The position numbers and the translations under genes were made by a program. A stretch of 18,264 nt of DNA from NCBI GenBank assembly GCA_009929095.1, contig SABF01000010.1, positions 1 to 18,264 of the forward strand, read 5' to 3'. The notes beneath the pieces are model-generated. The model was not told where the DNA came from. It did no database searches and was given only the letters and a program-made list of their open reading frames with translations. This document shows, one piece after another, positions 1-7,405 of the stretch (positions are counted from its first letter, which is position 1; each line of letters opens with the position of its first letter). Origin of the DNA: Erysipelotrichia bacterium. Its GTDB lineage: Bacteria > Bacillota_I > Bacilli_A > Erysipelotrichales > Erysipelotrichaceae.

Positions 1-1259
1 AACGAAGACTGAACGATCGCAAAAGCCTCATTGGCATCGGCTGCTCTGGCAATGAGAGCACTCCTGGACGCCTGTCTCAATGTCTGTATCTGATCCAGAC
101 AGATTCTTCTGCCTGCTTCACTGATGCCTCGAGCATTTATTTCCTTCTGCATTCTGCTTTCAATTTCATCTGCCAGTTTCTTCAGTCTCTCTGTCACCTT
201 CACCTCCGCAGGATGTGCCTTAGCTTCCTGCTTGAGCTGTCTCAGATCATTCAGCACTCCCTTGAGCGCCTGCTCATTTTCCATATTTCGGCGGATTCTC
301 GGCTGCAGTTTTTCAAGCAGAAGTCCTGCCACACTAATTTCTTCATCGAATGAAGCTTGCTTCATGCGCAGTACGATATGCTCCGGTGCATCTCCGGCAA
401 GAATTTCATCCACTTGATAATCAGAACGATATTTAGAGAACAATTCATAGTAGACAGCAAAGGATCCAGCAATCCGGCGTGAGTGCAGATACTGTCTGAT
501 CAGCACTTCATCCACTGGGTAGCCCTTCTCTTCATATAGTGAAATAGCAACGGATAGATCTTCCCACCCTCTTGCAGTAACATACTCTCTGCCATCCGCA
601 GAATTCTCCATGCTGTAGAAGTCCTCGCTGCGGATATCCAGATAGGAACGAACAGCCGGATGAATGTCCCGTTCATCTGCATATGTTTTCCATACCTGAT
701 AATCCGGTTCCACTTCCAGTATGCGCAGTCTGTCCATGGTTGCCACATCAAAGACGTGGACTGCCCGGTTGTATTCCTGCGGATTGCCGGCAGTTACTAC
801 TGCCCAGCCCTGCGGCAGACTGTGATTGCCAAAGGTCTTGTACTGCAGAAACTGAAGCATGCTTGGACCAAGAGTCTCTGATACGCAGTTGATTTCATCG
901 AGAAAGAGAATACCTTCCTGTTTACCGGAAACCTCCATGTTTTCATATACCGATGCCAGAATCTCTGACAGCGTATATTCGGATACTTCAAATTTCTTTC
1001 CCTGATAGGTCTTGTGGGCAATATAAGGAAGGCCGAGAGCGCTCTGCCTTGTATGATGCGTCATGGAATAGGAAATCAGAGAAATGTCCAGTTCTTCTGC
1101 AATCTGTGCCATAATGGCAGTCTTTCCTATTCCCGGAGCACCGACCATGAAAATCGGCCTCTGTTCCTGCAGCGGAATCCGATAGGTTCCGAATTCATCC
1201 TTCATAAGATAGATGCTGACAGATTCCTTGATCTGCTGCTTCGCTTCCTGAATATTCAT
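1..1259 (-). CDS. MoxR-type AAA+ ATPase (partial, C-terminus off the left edge)
   Basis: I translated this frame from the sequence; it is open from the ATG at 1259 to the window edge, 419 complete codons. Seen: Walker A GAPGIGKT at residues 40-47, Walker B ILFLDE at 117-122, sensor-1 Asn in TAGNP near 159, and an arginine-finger-like MDR near 177. The C-terminal part is helical and charged. MoxR ATPases are chaperone-like enzymes that work with VWA-domain partners encoded beside them. The gene starts 5 bases after the stop of the VWA gene, and its ribosome site (AAGGAGA) lies inside that gene's last codons, so the two are translationally coupled. The client is unknown. The family call is firm; the biological role is not. 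Confidence 0.9.
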   Translation of the reverse strand, partial: MNIQEAKQQIKESVSIYLMKDEFGTYRIPLQEQRPIFMVGAPGIGKTAIMAQIAEELDISLISYSMTHHTRQSALGLPYIAHKTYQGKKFEVSEYTLSEILASVYENMEVSGKQEGILFLDEINCVSETLGPSMLQFLQYKTFGNHSLPQGWAVVTAGNPQEYNRAVHVFDVATMDRLRILEVEPDYQVWKTYADERDIHPAVRSYLDIRSEDFYSMENSADGREYVTARGWEDLSVAISLYEEKGYPVDEVLIRQYLHSRRIAGSFAVYYELFSKYRSDYQVDEILAGDAPEHIVLRMKQASFDEEISVAGLLLEKLQPRIRRNMENEQALKGVLNDLRQLKQEAKAHPAEVKVTERLKKLADEIESRMQKEINARGISEAGRRICLDQIQTLRQASRSALIARAADANEAFAIVQSS

Positions 1260-1264
1260 ATTCT

Positions 1265-2665
1265 CTATTCTCCTTCTAATGCTTCTCGTTCCAGAATGAC
1301 ACGCATTGCCCAGGGCGGAACTTCCGGTGCCTTGAACTCATCCTGCAAAAATATAAATGCAGTATCAAATGAAGGAACTGCCTTCGGATATATCCCTTTG
1401 CCATCCGTCAGATAAAGAAGACCTCTGAGATCGCTGAATTCCCCATCCTGTTTCAGTTTCTCTACATATTCGAATACCGGTCGGAAGTCAGTCCCTCCAA
1501 ATCCAGCGAGATCAATGTCTCTGACATACTCTTCAAACTGCTCCTTACTGACAATCTTCACATCTTTCTGAATCTTAGAATCACATTGAATGATGTGTAA
1601 GTTCATTTCTCTATAGAAGGCATTGGAGCTTTGCAATAAATCATATGTCTTCATCAGAAAATCTCTGACAATTCTCCCCTGACAGGAGCCTGAAGTATCC
1701 AGAGCAATCGCAAAGTCTCTTATTTTTGATTCTTCACAGTATTCCAGCGGTTCAATCAGCGGTATATTGCCATACAATGACATCCCGTATGTGTAATAAA
1801 TATAATCAAACTCATCCGGATTGATTCTGACCTCTTCGTTCGGGGAAGAAAACTTTCTGAGAAACTCAGCGTAATCGGTATGCGGAGTTCTGGACAGTGA
1901 CAGTTTTCTGAGAATGGTTCCGGGTGATATGCCCATTGCTTTCTCATAACTTTCAATTTCTATCTCCACTGCCTGCTCTTTCTGCGACCACTGATGCTTT
2001 GCCTTAGGCTTGGCCGGATATCCTTTGACCTTATCCTTGAAAGGATATTCCTTTCCTTCGATATCATCACTCATCCAGAACACATGAAGATCCTGTCTAA
2101 AGAGTTCTGCGTGACGGATGACAGTGCCTGCTTCTTCTTTGTGATTCTTCAGCCAGAAGTATATTTCTTCCGCATTCATACTCTTTACATGGCGCTTAAC
2201 TTCATCGAGTATAATCTTTCTTTCATTATCATCTCTGATGATGCTCTCCGGTCGATTCAGGTTCAGTATCACCTGTTCCACGGAAAGATCTGCCGCAAGA
2301 TTCCAGGCATCCGGATTCAGTTCCCCATAATTGAACATATGACAGTACAGACAGTGAAGCACGGAATGAAGAACCATTCGGTACAGTTTTCCCGGTTCAT
2401 GAAACGCCTGCAGTACGATGGATGGAATACAGAAGATCGTTTCTGCATCGGTGCCAAACCCAACGGTATGCTCGTCCGGTTCTTCCGGCAAATAAAAAGA
2501 TATCGGCATCTGCAGAACAGCCCGGTTCAGGTATGGCATACTGGCAATCAGTTCATCACGGGTATAAGAAAGTGCCTCAGAGGCTAACTTCTGTTCCCCA
2601 AGATCCATCTCTGCTTTCCGGTTCGTTTTTTCCTCTGTCTTCTGCATGCGTAAACATCTTATCAT
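1265..2665 (-). CDS. VWA-like / DUF2201-type metallopeptidase-like protein, partner of MoxR
   Basis: 466 residues. The N-terminal half resembles the putative metallopeptidase domain of DUF2201 proteins: HSVLH at residues 100-104, a further His at 109, and WNLAADL at 121-127. The C-terminal half is a VWA-like domain with a MIDAS metal site: DTSGS at 323-327, Thr in GGTDF at 392, and Asp in LTDG at 421. Family members usually show HExxH; here the Glu is Ser, so protease activity is doubtful. It is the first gene of a two-gene unit with the MoxR ATPase. The start is uncertain: an in-frame stop lies just upstream of 2665, and neither the ATG at 2665 nor those at 2647 and 2608 has a strong ribosome site. 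The pair probably acts as an ATPase-adaptor module on an unidentified cytoplasmic target. Confidence 0.85.
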   Translation of the reverse strand: MIRCLRMQKTEEKTNRKAEMDLGEQKLASEALSYTRDELIASMPYLNRAVLQMPISFYLPEEPDEHTVGFGTDAETIFCIPSIVLQAFHEPGKLYRMVLHSVLHCLYCHMFNYGELNPDAWNLAADLSVEQVILNLNRPESIIRDDNERKIILDEVKRHVKSMNAEEIYFWLKNHKEEAGTVIRHAELFRQDLHVFWMSDDIEGKEYPFKDKVKGYPAKPKAKHQWSQKEQAVEIEIESYEKAMGISPGTILRKLSLSRTPHTDYAEFLRKFSSPNEEVRINPDEFDYIYYTYGMSLYGNIPLIEPLEYCEESKIRDFAIALDTSGSCQGRIVRDFLMKTYDLLQSSNAFYREMNLHIIQCDSKIQKDVKIVSKEQFEEYVRDIDLAGFGGTDFRPVFEYVEKLKQDGEFSDLRGLLYLTDGKGIYPKAVPSFDTAFIFLQDEFKAPEVPPWAMRVILEREALEGE

Positions 2666-2686
2666 GAGTGCATATTATCGATGACA

Positions 2687-2698
2687 GCAGGTTCCTGC
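2687..2698. promoter_or_regulatory. Short palindrome upstream of the VWA-MoxR unit
   Basis: GCAGG-TT-CCTGC is a perfect dyad of two 5-bp arms about 22 bases upstream of the first possible VWA start. It could be an operator or a small hairpin in the leader. I could not place a convincing -35/-10 pair around it. No regulator is suggested by the sequence. Confidence 0.25.
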
Positions 2699-2770
2699 GC
2701 AGAATACAAATAAGAGAAATTGTACTGCAGAACAAGATGCAGACTTGTGTTTCCATTGATAAACACTTCA

Positions 2771-2810
2771 TAAATAAAATCTTCCGTCAATTGATTCTGA
2801 CGAAAGATTT
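2771..2810 (-). terminator. Rho-independent terminator after the APC permeases
   Basis: Arms 2777-2789 and 2798-2810 pair over 13 bp with one mismatch around an 8-base loop. Read on the minus strand the stem is followed by TTTTATTTA. It lies 45 bases past the stop codon of the permease at 2855. Confidence 0.7.
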
Positions 2811-2854
2811 ATCTGCGTCTGAAGATTTACAGTGCGGCTGATGATACAGATCAA

Positions 2855-4267
2855 TCAGAACTCTTTTTTGCCATCCGGCGTATCAATGATTACCGGTGCT
2901 TTCTTCCAATTGACAAACTGCATCCAGCACCAGAGTACGATACCGATGCCCAGATAAATCGCAAATGAAATCCAGGAACCGATTCCCTGCCCCAAGGTGC
3001 AGAAGAAGGCAACTACAATCGCTATGATCAGTGACAGATAGCGAGTGAAGTTTCCGCCTTTTAAATGATAAGTTGCCCATTCCGGATGTTTCTTATGAAT
3101 ACGAATTGCCGATATCATTGTGATTGCATAGGCACAGGCACAGCCAAACGCCATCAGATTGAAGAAATCATTCATGAACGTACCGGCATTCTGCAGAATC
3201 AGGAATATTACAGAAACTGCCAGCAGCATGATGTTTGGCAGAATCGGCTGCTGATGTTTATTCAGTTTTGCAAAGCTCGCCGGCAGAAAATTGCTCTTTC
3301 CCATGGCATACAGAAGACGCACTGTCGACAGCCAGAAACCCAGAAGACAGGTTCCGATTGCACAGAGTATTGCTGCAATGCCAAATATAATGGACCAGAT
3401 TTTCCAGCCGCCCCCAAGCTGTTCCATCATACTGATCGCAAGGAAGCCGGAAGTAGCAGCACCGCCCTGTTCAACCATTGACTGTACCGGCATTCCTCCC
3501 AGACCCAGGAAAAAGAATGCATACACAATTCCGCAGGTTATTACCGAACCCCAGATTGCTTTAGTGGAGTCCTTCAGAGGGAAGTCGCCTTCTTCAATCA
3601 TCTGAGGAACTGTTTCAAAGCCGAAGAACGGTGTAATCAGAAATGCAAGACCGATTATCCAGCCCGGAATACCTAATTGCGGTGAAGCCTGTGAATAGAA
3701 GAAGTGACTGAAGTTTGAAAGGCTCCACTGTCCGGAGAACATGAATCCAATGGAAGCCGCAATACAGCCGACAATAGCCAGAACCAGCATGACGAGCTGG
3801 ATCTTGCCGGCGATTTCAATGTTCTGCATGCTGAGGCAGAAATACCCAATCAAAGCTGCCGCCGCAATGATTTCAATCAGAGTAAAACTGGAAGTGATAT
3901 TTAAAACATGGAATATCCACTGCACAATTGCCATAACAGCAGCCGGCGGAACTGCAATCCATGCCAGCATAATCAGCCAGGCTGATAAGAATCCCATATG
4001 CTTATTCTGACCAACCGTATTGTAAATCAGTTCTCCGCCTGCTTCCGGAAACATCGGAGCCAATTCACAGTAGACAAATGCAATTGGCAGAATCATCAGA
4101 GTCATCAGCAGAAATGCAATCCATGTTCCAGGACCGCAGTATTCATAGAATATTGAATCCCAATATCCAATAAATGTGAAAATTGCTCCTGTTGCAATGG
4201 CATAAACATATATCAGTTTAAGACTTTTCTTTAAGCCCTTTGCTTCGGTATTATCTGGTTTTGACAT
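2855..4267 (-). CDS. APC-superfamily amino acid/polyamine-type permease, paralog A
   Basis: 470 residues, very hydrophobic, about 12 predicted membrane segments. The first segment carries a glycine-rich ATGAIF stretch near residues 25-30. FGFETVPQMIEEGDFP at 215-230 matches the conserved APC region around helix 6. Such carriers move amino acids or related amines/acids by proton symport or exchange; the substrate cannot be read from the sequence. The start is the ATG at 4267, preceded by AAAGGGG 7 bases upstream. The gene sits 74 bases after the stop of a paralog with the same length and near-identical motifs (4342-5751), so the two probably form one transcription unit, modulated by the weak hairpin between them. 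It is the last gene before a terminator. Confidence 0.88.
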   Translation of the reverse strand: MSKPDNTEAKGLKKSLKLIYVYAIATGAIFTFIGYWDSIFYEYCGPGTWIAFLLMTLMILPIAFVYCELAPMFPEAGGELIYNTVGQNKHMGFLSAWLIMLAWIAVPPAAVMAIVQWIFHVLNITSSFTLIEIIAAAALIGYFCLSMQNIEIAGKIQLVMLVLAIVGCIAASIGFMFSGQWSLSNFSHFFYSQASPQLGIPGWIIGLAFLITPFFGFETVPQMIEEGDFPLKDSTKAIWGSVITCGIVYAFFFLGLGGMPVQSMVEQGGAATSGFLAISMMEQLGGGWKIWSIIFGIAAILCAIGTCLLGFWLSTVRLLYAMGKSNFLPASFAKLNKHQQPILPNIMLLAVSVIFLILQNAGTFMNDFFNLMAFGCACAYAITMISAIRIHKKHPEWATYHLKGGNFTRYLSLIIAIVVAFFCTLGQGIGSWISFAIYLGIGIVLWCWMQFVNWKKAPVIIDTPDGKKEF

Positions 4268-4283
4268 TTTTTCCCCTTTAGAA

Positions 4284-4318
4284 AACTCCCCATGATTCAG
4301 ATTCAGGCACAGGGAGTT
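4284..4318 (-). terminator. Weak intercistronic hairpin between the two permeases
   Basis: AACTCCC (4284-4290) pairs with GGGAGTT (4312-4318) across a 21-base loop. On the minus strand the stem is followed by TTCTAAAGGGG, the ribosome site of the downstream permease. The U-run is short, so partial termination or mRNA processing is more likely than a full stop. Confidence 0.4.
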
Positions 4319-4341
4319 AATTTATCCAGTGTTATGAGTCT

Positions 4342-5751
4342 TTAGAACTGTTCAATTCCGTCTGGTGTTTCAATTTCAACGTTTGATTTTTTCCAGCGGA
4401 TCAGAACCATGTACAGCCAGATCAGGACACCGACTCCGAGATATACCGCAAAGGATATCCAAGAACCGATTCCCTGTCCCAATGTGCAGAAGAAAGCAAT
4501 TGTGATCATGATGCACATTGCCAGAATACGCAGAATGTTTCCGCCTTTAACTGCATTGGGACTCTTCCAGTCCGGATGCTTTGAATGAATGCGAACAGCA
4601 GAAATCATTGTCAGAGCATATGCACATGCACAGCCAAATGACATCAGATTGAAGAAGTCATTCATAAATGTTGTTGCATTCATGAGAAGCAGGAATATCA
4701 GGGAAATAGCCAGAAGGAAGCAGTTTGGAAGAATCGGCTGCTGATGTTTGTTTAGCTTTTTGAAAGCTGGCGGCAGGAAATTCTTTTCTGACATGGAATA
4801 CAGCATGCGTACGGTAGACATCCAGAAACCGAGAATGGAAGCGCCAAGGCCGAGCAGCACTGAGCAGAATCCATAGATCAGCGGCCAGATGGTCCAGCCA
4901 AGAGTACGTTCCATGTTAATGATTGTAAGGAATCCGTTTGCCGCATCACCTGCCAGCAGATTCTGGAAGGAATCCAGTCCTGCAACGCAGAAATAGAAGA
5001 ATGTGTAGATTGCTCCGCAGGTCAGTACTGAACCACAGATTGCTTTCTTGGAGTCCTTGATCGGAAAGTCTCCTTCTTCAACCATCTGCGGAACTGTCTC
5101 AAATCCAAAGTATGGAGTAATCAGAAGCGCCATGCCAATCAGCCAGCCTGGAATGCCATTTGACGCACCAATATTTGTCTGGAACATACCAGACATATTG
5201 GAAAGGCTCCAGTGCCCTGAGAATAGAATCAGAATTCCGGTTATCAGTGTGGAAACAATGTTAATGAACAGGAATGCAGCCTGAGTTTTTACCAGAGTCT
5301 TAATGTCCTGCAGACTCAGAATGAAAACCAGGACAAGAATGCATACACCAATCAGCATTGTGTTTCCAAAGGTAAGTCCCAAACCAAAGGTACGGGAAAT
5401 CCAGGTGGCAATTGCCATTACAACTGCGGGCGGAACTGCAATCCACGCAGCCATAATCAGCCAGGAAGCCAGAAAGCCAACGTGCTTATTAATTCCTACC
5501 GTGTTATAGATCAATTCGCCGCCAGTAGTATGAAACAGCGGTGCAAGTTCAGAATACACCAATGCTATTGGCAGTATTGCAATGGTCATTAATGCAAACG
5601 CCAGCCAGGTGCCAGATCCGCAATAGCCAAAGAATACGGAATCCCAGTAGCTGACCCAGGTAAAGATAGAACCTGTAGCAACTGTGTAAACAAAGACCAG
5701 CTGCAGACTTTTCTGCAGCCCTACGTTCTTTGAAGAATTCTTTTCAGACAT
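4342..5751 (-). CDS. APC-superfamily amino acid/polyamine-type permease, paralog B
   Basis: 469 residues, about 12 membrane segments. It is collinear with the neighbouring permease without large gaps: shared blocks include GELIYNTVG at 78-86, FGFETVPQMVEEGDFP at 215-230 and the C-terminal GQGIGSWISFA stretch. This points to a tandem duplication followed by divergence. Differences concentrate in the loop near residues 185-200 and in the middle helices, which may reflect different substrate choice. The start ATG at 5751 has a GGGGGGA ribosome site 4 bases upstream. A strong promoter lies at 5800-5827, so this is the first gene of the permease unit, divergent from the UcpA-like dehydrogenase. 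A shared substrate pathway with that enzyme is plausible but inferred. Confidence 0.88.
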   Translation of the reverse strand: MSEKNSSKNVGLQKSLQLVFVYTVATGSIFTWVSYWDSVFFGYCGSGTWLAFALMTIAILPIALVYSELAPLFHTTGGELIYNTVGINKHVGFLASWLIMAAWIAVPPAVVMAIATWISRTFGLGLTFGNTMLIGVCILVLVFILSLQDIKTLVKTQAAFLFINIVSTLITGILILFSGHWSLSNMSGMFQTNIGASNGIPGWLIGMALLITPYFGFETVPQMVEEGDFPIKDSKKAICGSVLTCGAIYTFFYFCVAGLDSFQNLLAGDAANGFLTIINMERTLGWTIWPLIYGFCSVLLGLGASILGFWMSTVRMLYSMSEKNFLPPAFKKLNKHQQPILPNCFLLAISLIFLLLMNATTFMNDFFNLMSFGCACAYALTMISAVRIHSKHPDWKSPNAVKGGNILRILAMCIMITIAFFCTLGQGIGSWISFAVYLGVGVLIWLYMVLIRWKKSNVEIETPDGIEQF

Positions 5752-5762
5752 ATAATCCCCCC

Positions 5763-5801
5763 ATGTCCATGGCGGTGTGTCTTGTTCCTATCCTTGGACA
5801 T
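5763..5801. promoter_or_regulatory. Bipartite inverted repeat overlapping the permease promoter
   Basis: ATGTCCA-T-GG at 5763-5772 is inverted at 5792-5801 (CC-T-TGGACAT), 9 of 10 positions matching, 19 bases between arms. The outer arm touches the -10 hexamer, and the likely transcription start lies inside the repeat. A DNA operator bound as a looped or two-site element is therefore likelier than an RNA hairpin. Confidence 0.45.
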
Positions 5802-5827
5802 TTTATGACTTGTTAGTTATTTGTCAA
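5800..5827 (-). promoter_or_regulatory. Sigma-A-type promoter for the permease unit
   Basis: On the minus strand: TTGACA (5822-5827, perfect -35), 16-base spacer, TAAAAT (5800-5805). The 5' leader would be about 40 bases. Confidence 0.7.
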
Positions 5828-5842
5828 GTGTTTGTTATTTAC

Positions 5843-5871
5843 TTTACATTATTGCACTATTGTGCTATCAT
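5843..5871 (+). promoter_or_regulatory. Sigma-A-type promoter for the UcpA-like gene with a dyad in its spacer
   Basis: TTTACA (5843-5848), 17-base spacer, TATCAT (5866-5871). The spacer contains GCAC-TATT-GTGC (5854-5865), a perfect 4-bp dyad where a repressor would block RNA polymerase. The leader is about 75 bases. The -35 boxes of this and the divergent promoter are 15 bases apart. Confidence 0.6.
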
Positions 5872-5951
5872 TCTCCGGGCGGTTGGTCCTATCCAAATTA
5901 ATCTGCCGTTATAAATCAAATATACTTATAAATAAGGGAGGGTACTTTAAA

Positions 5952-6752
5952 ATGGCAAACTTAAAGGATAAAGTCGCATTAATCACAGGTGCAGCAGCAG
6001 GTCTCGGCGAAGGCATTGCAACTGCATACGTAAAGTCCGGGGCAAAAATCTGCATGGTTGATCTATCAAAGAGCGTAGAGGATACCGCAAACAAGCTTCG
6101 TGAACAGTATCCCGGATCAGAAATCATTACATTCGTTGCAAACGTTGCTGACAAAGAACAGATGAAAGCGGCTGCTGCGGCCACTGTCGAAAAATTCGGA
6201 AGACTGGACATTGCGTGCTGCAATGCCGGTGTATGCCGTCTGGCTCCATTTGAAGAGATGACTGATGAAATCCGTGATTTTCACATTGATGTCAACATCA
6301 AAGGAACATGGAACACATGTCAGGCAGCCATTCCTTATATGCTGAAACAGGGCAAAGGCGCTATTGTCATCGCATCTTCAGTAACTGGAGACATTGTTGC
6401 GGATGGCGGAGAAGCAGCTTATGCAATGAGCAAAGCGGCTCTCGTTGGTTTGACAAGATGCCTTGCTGTTGAATATGCACCTAAGAACATTCGTGTTAAC
6501 TGCAGCCAGCTCGGCTATGCACGCACACCGATGGTTGAGAAAATGGCCGTTGAATCCAATCCGGAAGATCCAGAGAGTGCAATTACTGCAATTGCGCGCA
6601 ATGTACCAATGGGAAGACTTGCTAAGCCGATCGAAGTTGGTGAACTGTTTGCTTTCCTTGGCAGTGATGATGCTTCATATATCACTGGTTCACAGGTTGT
6701 CATCGATGGCGCTGCAACACTGCCAGAGACAAACTCCATTGGCACTAACTGA
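5952..6752 (+). CDS. ucpA: UcpA-like short-chain dehydrogenase/reductase (SDR)
   Basis: 266 residues. A classical SDR: NAD(P)-binding TGAAAGLGEG at residues 12-21, CNAG at 90-93, Asn at 115, Ser pair at 142-143, and catalytic Tyr157/Lys161 in YAMSK. From memory, segments such as NAGVCRL, RDFHID, NIKG, SSVTGD, EVGELAAFL-like and the DG..TLPE end match E. coli UcpA closely, so I use that symbol for the family; the substrate of UcpA itself is poorly defined. I chose the ATG at 5952 because AAGGGAGGG lies 9 bases upstream; an open frame extends back to 5832 but crosses the promoter. Odd points: the usual NNAG reads CNAG, and the usual CPG loop reads QLG. It is monocistronic, with its own terminator, and divergent from two permeases. 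Confidence 0.88.
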   Translation: MANLKDKVALITGAAAGLGEGIATAYVKSGAKICMVDLSKSVEDTANKLREQYPGSEIITFVANVADKEQMKAAAAATVEKFGRLDIACCNAGVCRLAPFEEMTDEIRDFHIDVNIKGTWNTCQAAIPYMLKQGKGAIVIASSVTGDIVADGGEAAYAMSKAALVGLTRCLAVEYAPKNIRVNCSQLGYARTPMVEKMAVESNPEDPESAITAIARNVPMGRLAKPIEVGELFAFLGSDDASYITGSQVVIDGAATLPETNSIGTN

Positions 6753-6779
6753 GCAATTAGACAATAGATACTAGAAATA

Positions 6780-6815
6780 GACAGCAATTCATATAACAAG
6801 GGTTGCTGTCTTTTT
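6780..6815 (+). terminator. Rho-independent terminator of the UcpA-like gene
   Basis: GACAGCAA (6780-6787) and TTGCTGTC (6803-6810) form a perfect 8-bp stem followed by TTTTT. It starts 28 bases after the stop codon. Confidence 0.88.
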
Positions 6816-6850
6816 GTATTATGTCATTCTGGCAGCCTCTGATGAGCATT

Positions 6851-6878
6851 AAAAAGCAGTGTCCCGAAAGACACTGCT
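6851..6878 (-). terminator. Rho-independent terminator of the LacI-lipoprotein unit
   Basis: AGCAGTGTC (6855-6863) and GACACTGCT (6870-6878) form a perfect 9-bp stem with a 6-base loop. On the minus strand it is followed by a T5 run. It converges with the plus-strand terminator at 6780-6815. Confidence 0.88.
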
Positions 6879-6900
6879 GCTGTATTTCATTGGTTTTCTG

Positions 6901-7371
6901 CTACTTGGTATTATCTTTGATCAGCTGCTTTACTTCTGTTACAAAGGCATCTTCTCCGATGATATAACCAAGCATACTGTTCTCATCCACTGATGTGCGC
7001 TTCTTGACCAGATCGTACTGGTCAGGCAGATACTGACTCCATGTATTTTCAAGCTGCTTCAGTCTGGTATCAAGAGCATTTTGAATCGCAGTTTTCTGCG
7101 TGTCGGATTCATACTGGAACAGAAGTACTTCTGTAGCAGTCACATTCATCAGCGGAACAAAACATACCGATGCTGTATAGTCTTCTGGCTTAACCCCCAG
7201 GAAACTGGTGATGTCCTCTGATGACAGTTCCATCATTGCCGGAACATCTTCTATTGCCGAGATGCCGGTTTTAACTGCTTCCAGATCAACAGTCTTTGCG
7301 CTTGTCCCTGAGGATGCACATCCGCTGAGCAGAATGGCTGCTGCAGTCATAGTCAGAAAGTATTTTTTCAT
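6901..7371 (-). CDS. DUF4358-like small lipoprotein
   Basis: 156 residues. An N-terminal Lys-Lys, a hydrophobic stretch and the lipobox LSGC with Cys18 mark a lipoprotein signal, so the mature protein should be anchored on the outer face of the membrane. The remaining domain has an FQYESD segment, a helix with alternating Lys/Gln, and a YLPDQYDLVKK segment followed by an IIGED end. This pattern fits DUF4358 lipoproteins common in gut Bacillota; that assignment is from memory. No function is known to me. I chose the ATG at 7371 rather than 7416 because it places the signal peptide at the N-terminus; AAAGGAGAAGAG lies upstream, though spaced rather far. It follows the LacI gene by 34 bases and is probably cotranscribed with it. 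Confidence 0.78.
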   Translation of the reverse strand: MKKYFLTMTAAAILLSGCASSGTSAKTVDLEAVKTGISAIEDVPAMMELSSEDITSFLGVKPEDYTASVCFVPLMNVTATEVLLFQYESDTQKTAIQNALDTRLKQLENTWSQYLPDQYDLVKKRTSVDENSMLGYIIGEDAFVTEVKQLIKDNTK

Positions 7372-7405
7372 AGTAATCAACTCTTCTCCTTTTGGCATAT
7401 GCCTT

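Larger units (their letters stand above)
2666..2854. other. Intergenic region between permease and VWA-MoxR unit
   Basis: It holds the permease terminator (2771-2810), the GCAGG dyad (2687-2698) and presumably the promoter of the VWA-MoxR unit. A 64-codon open frame at 2577-2771 has no ribosome site or recognisable domain and overlaps the VWA gene out of frame, so I do not call it. Confidence 0.5.

Noticed and set aside
1994..2587. 197-codon plus-strand open frame
   Set aside because: It lies antisense inside the VWA gene, has no ribosome site or recognisable domain, and its composition is that of a complement shadow.
2577..2771. 64-codon minus-strand open frame upstream of the VWA gene
   Set aside because: It overlaps the VWA start out of frame, spans the GCAGG dyad, and has no ribosome site or family resemblance.
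5832..5951. N-terminal extension of the UcpA-like protein
   Set aside because: It would start upstream of the promoter's -35/-10 region and lacks the family N-terminus. The ATG at 5952 has a strong ribosome site.
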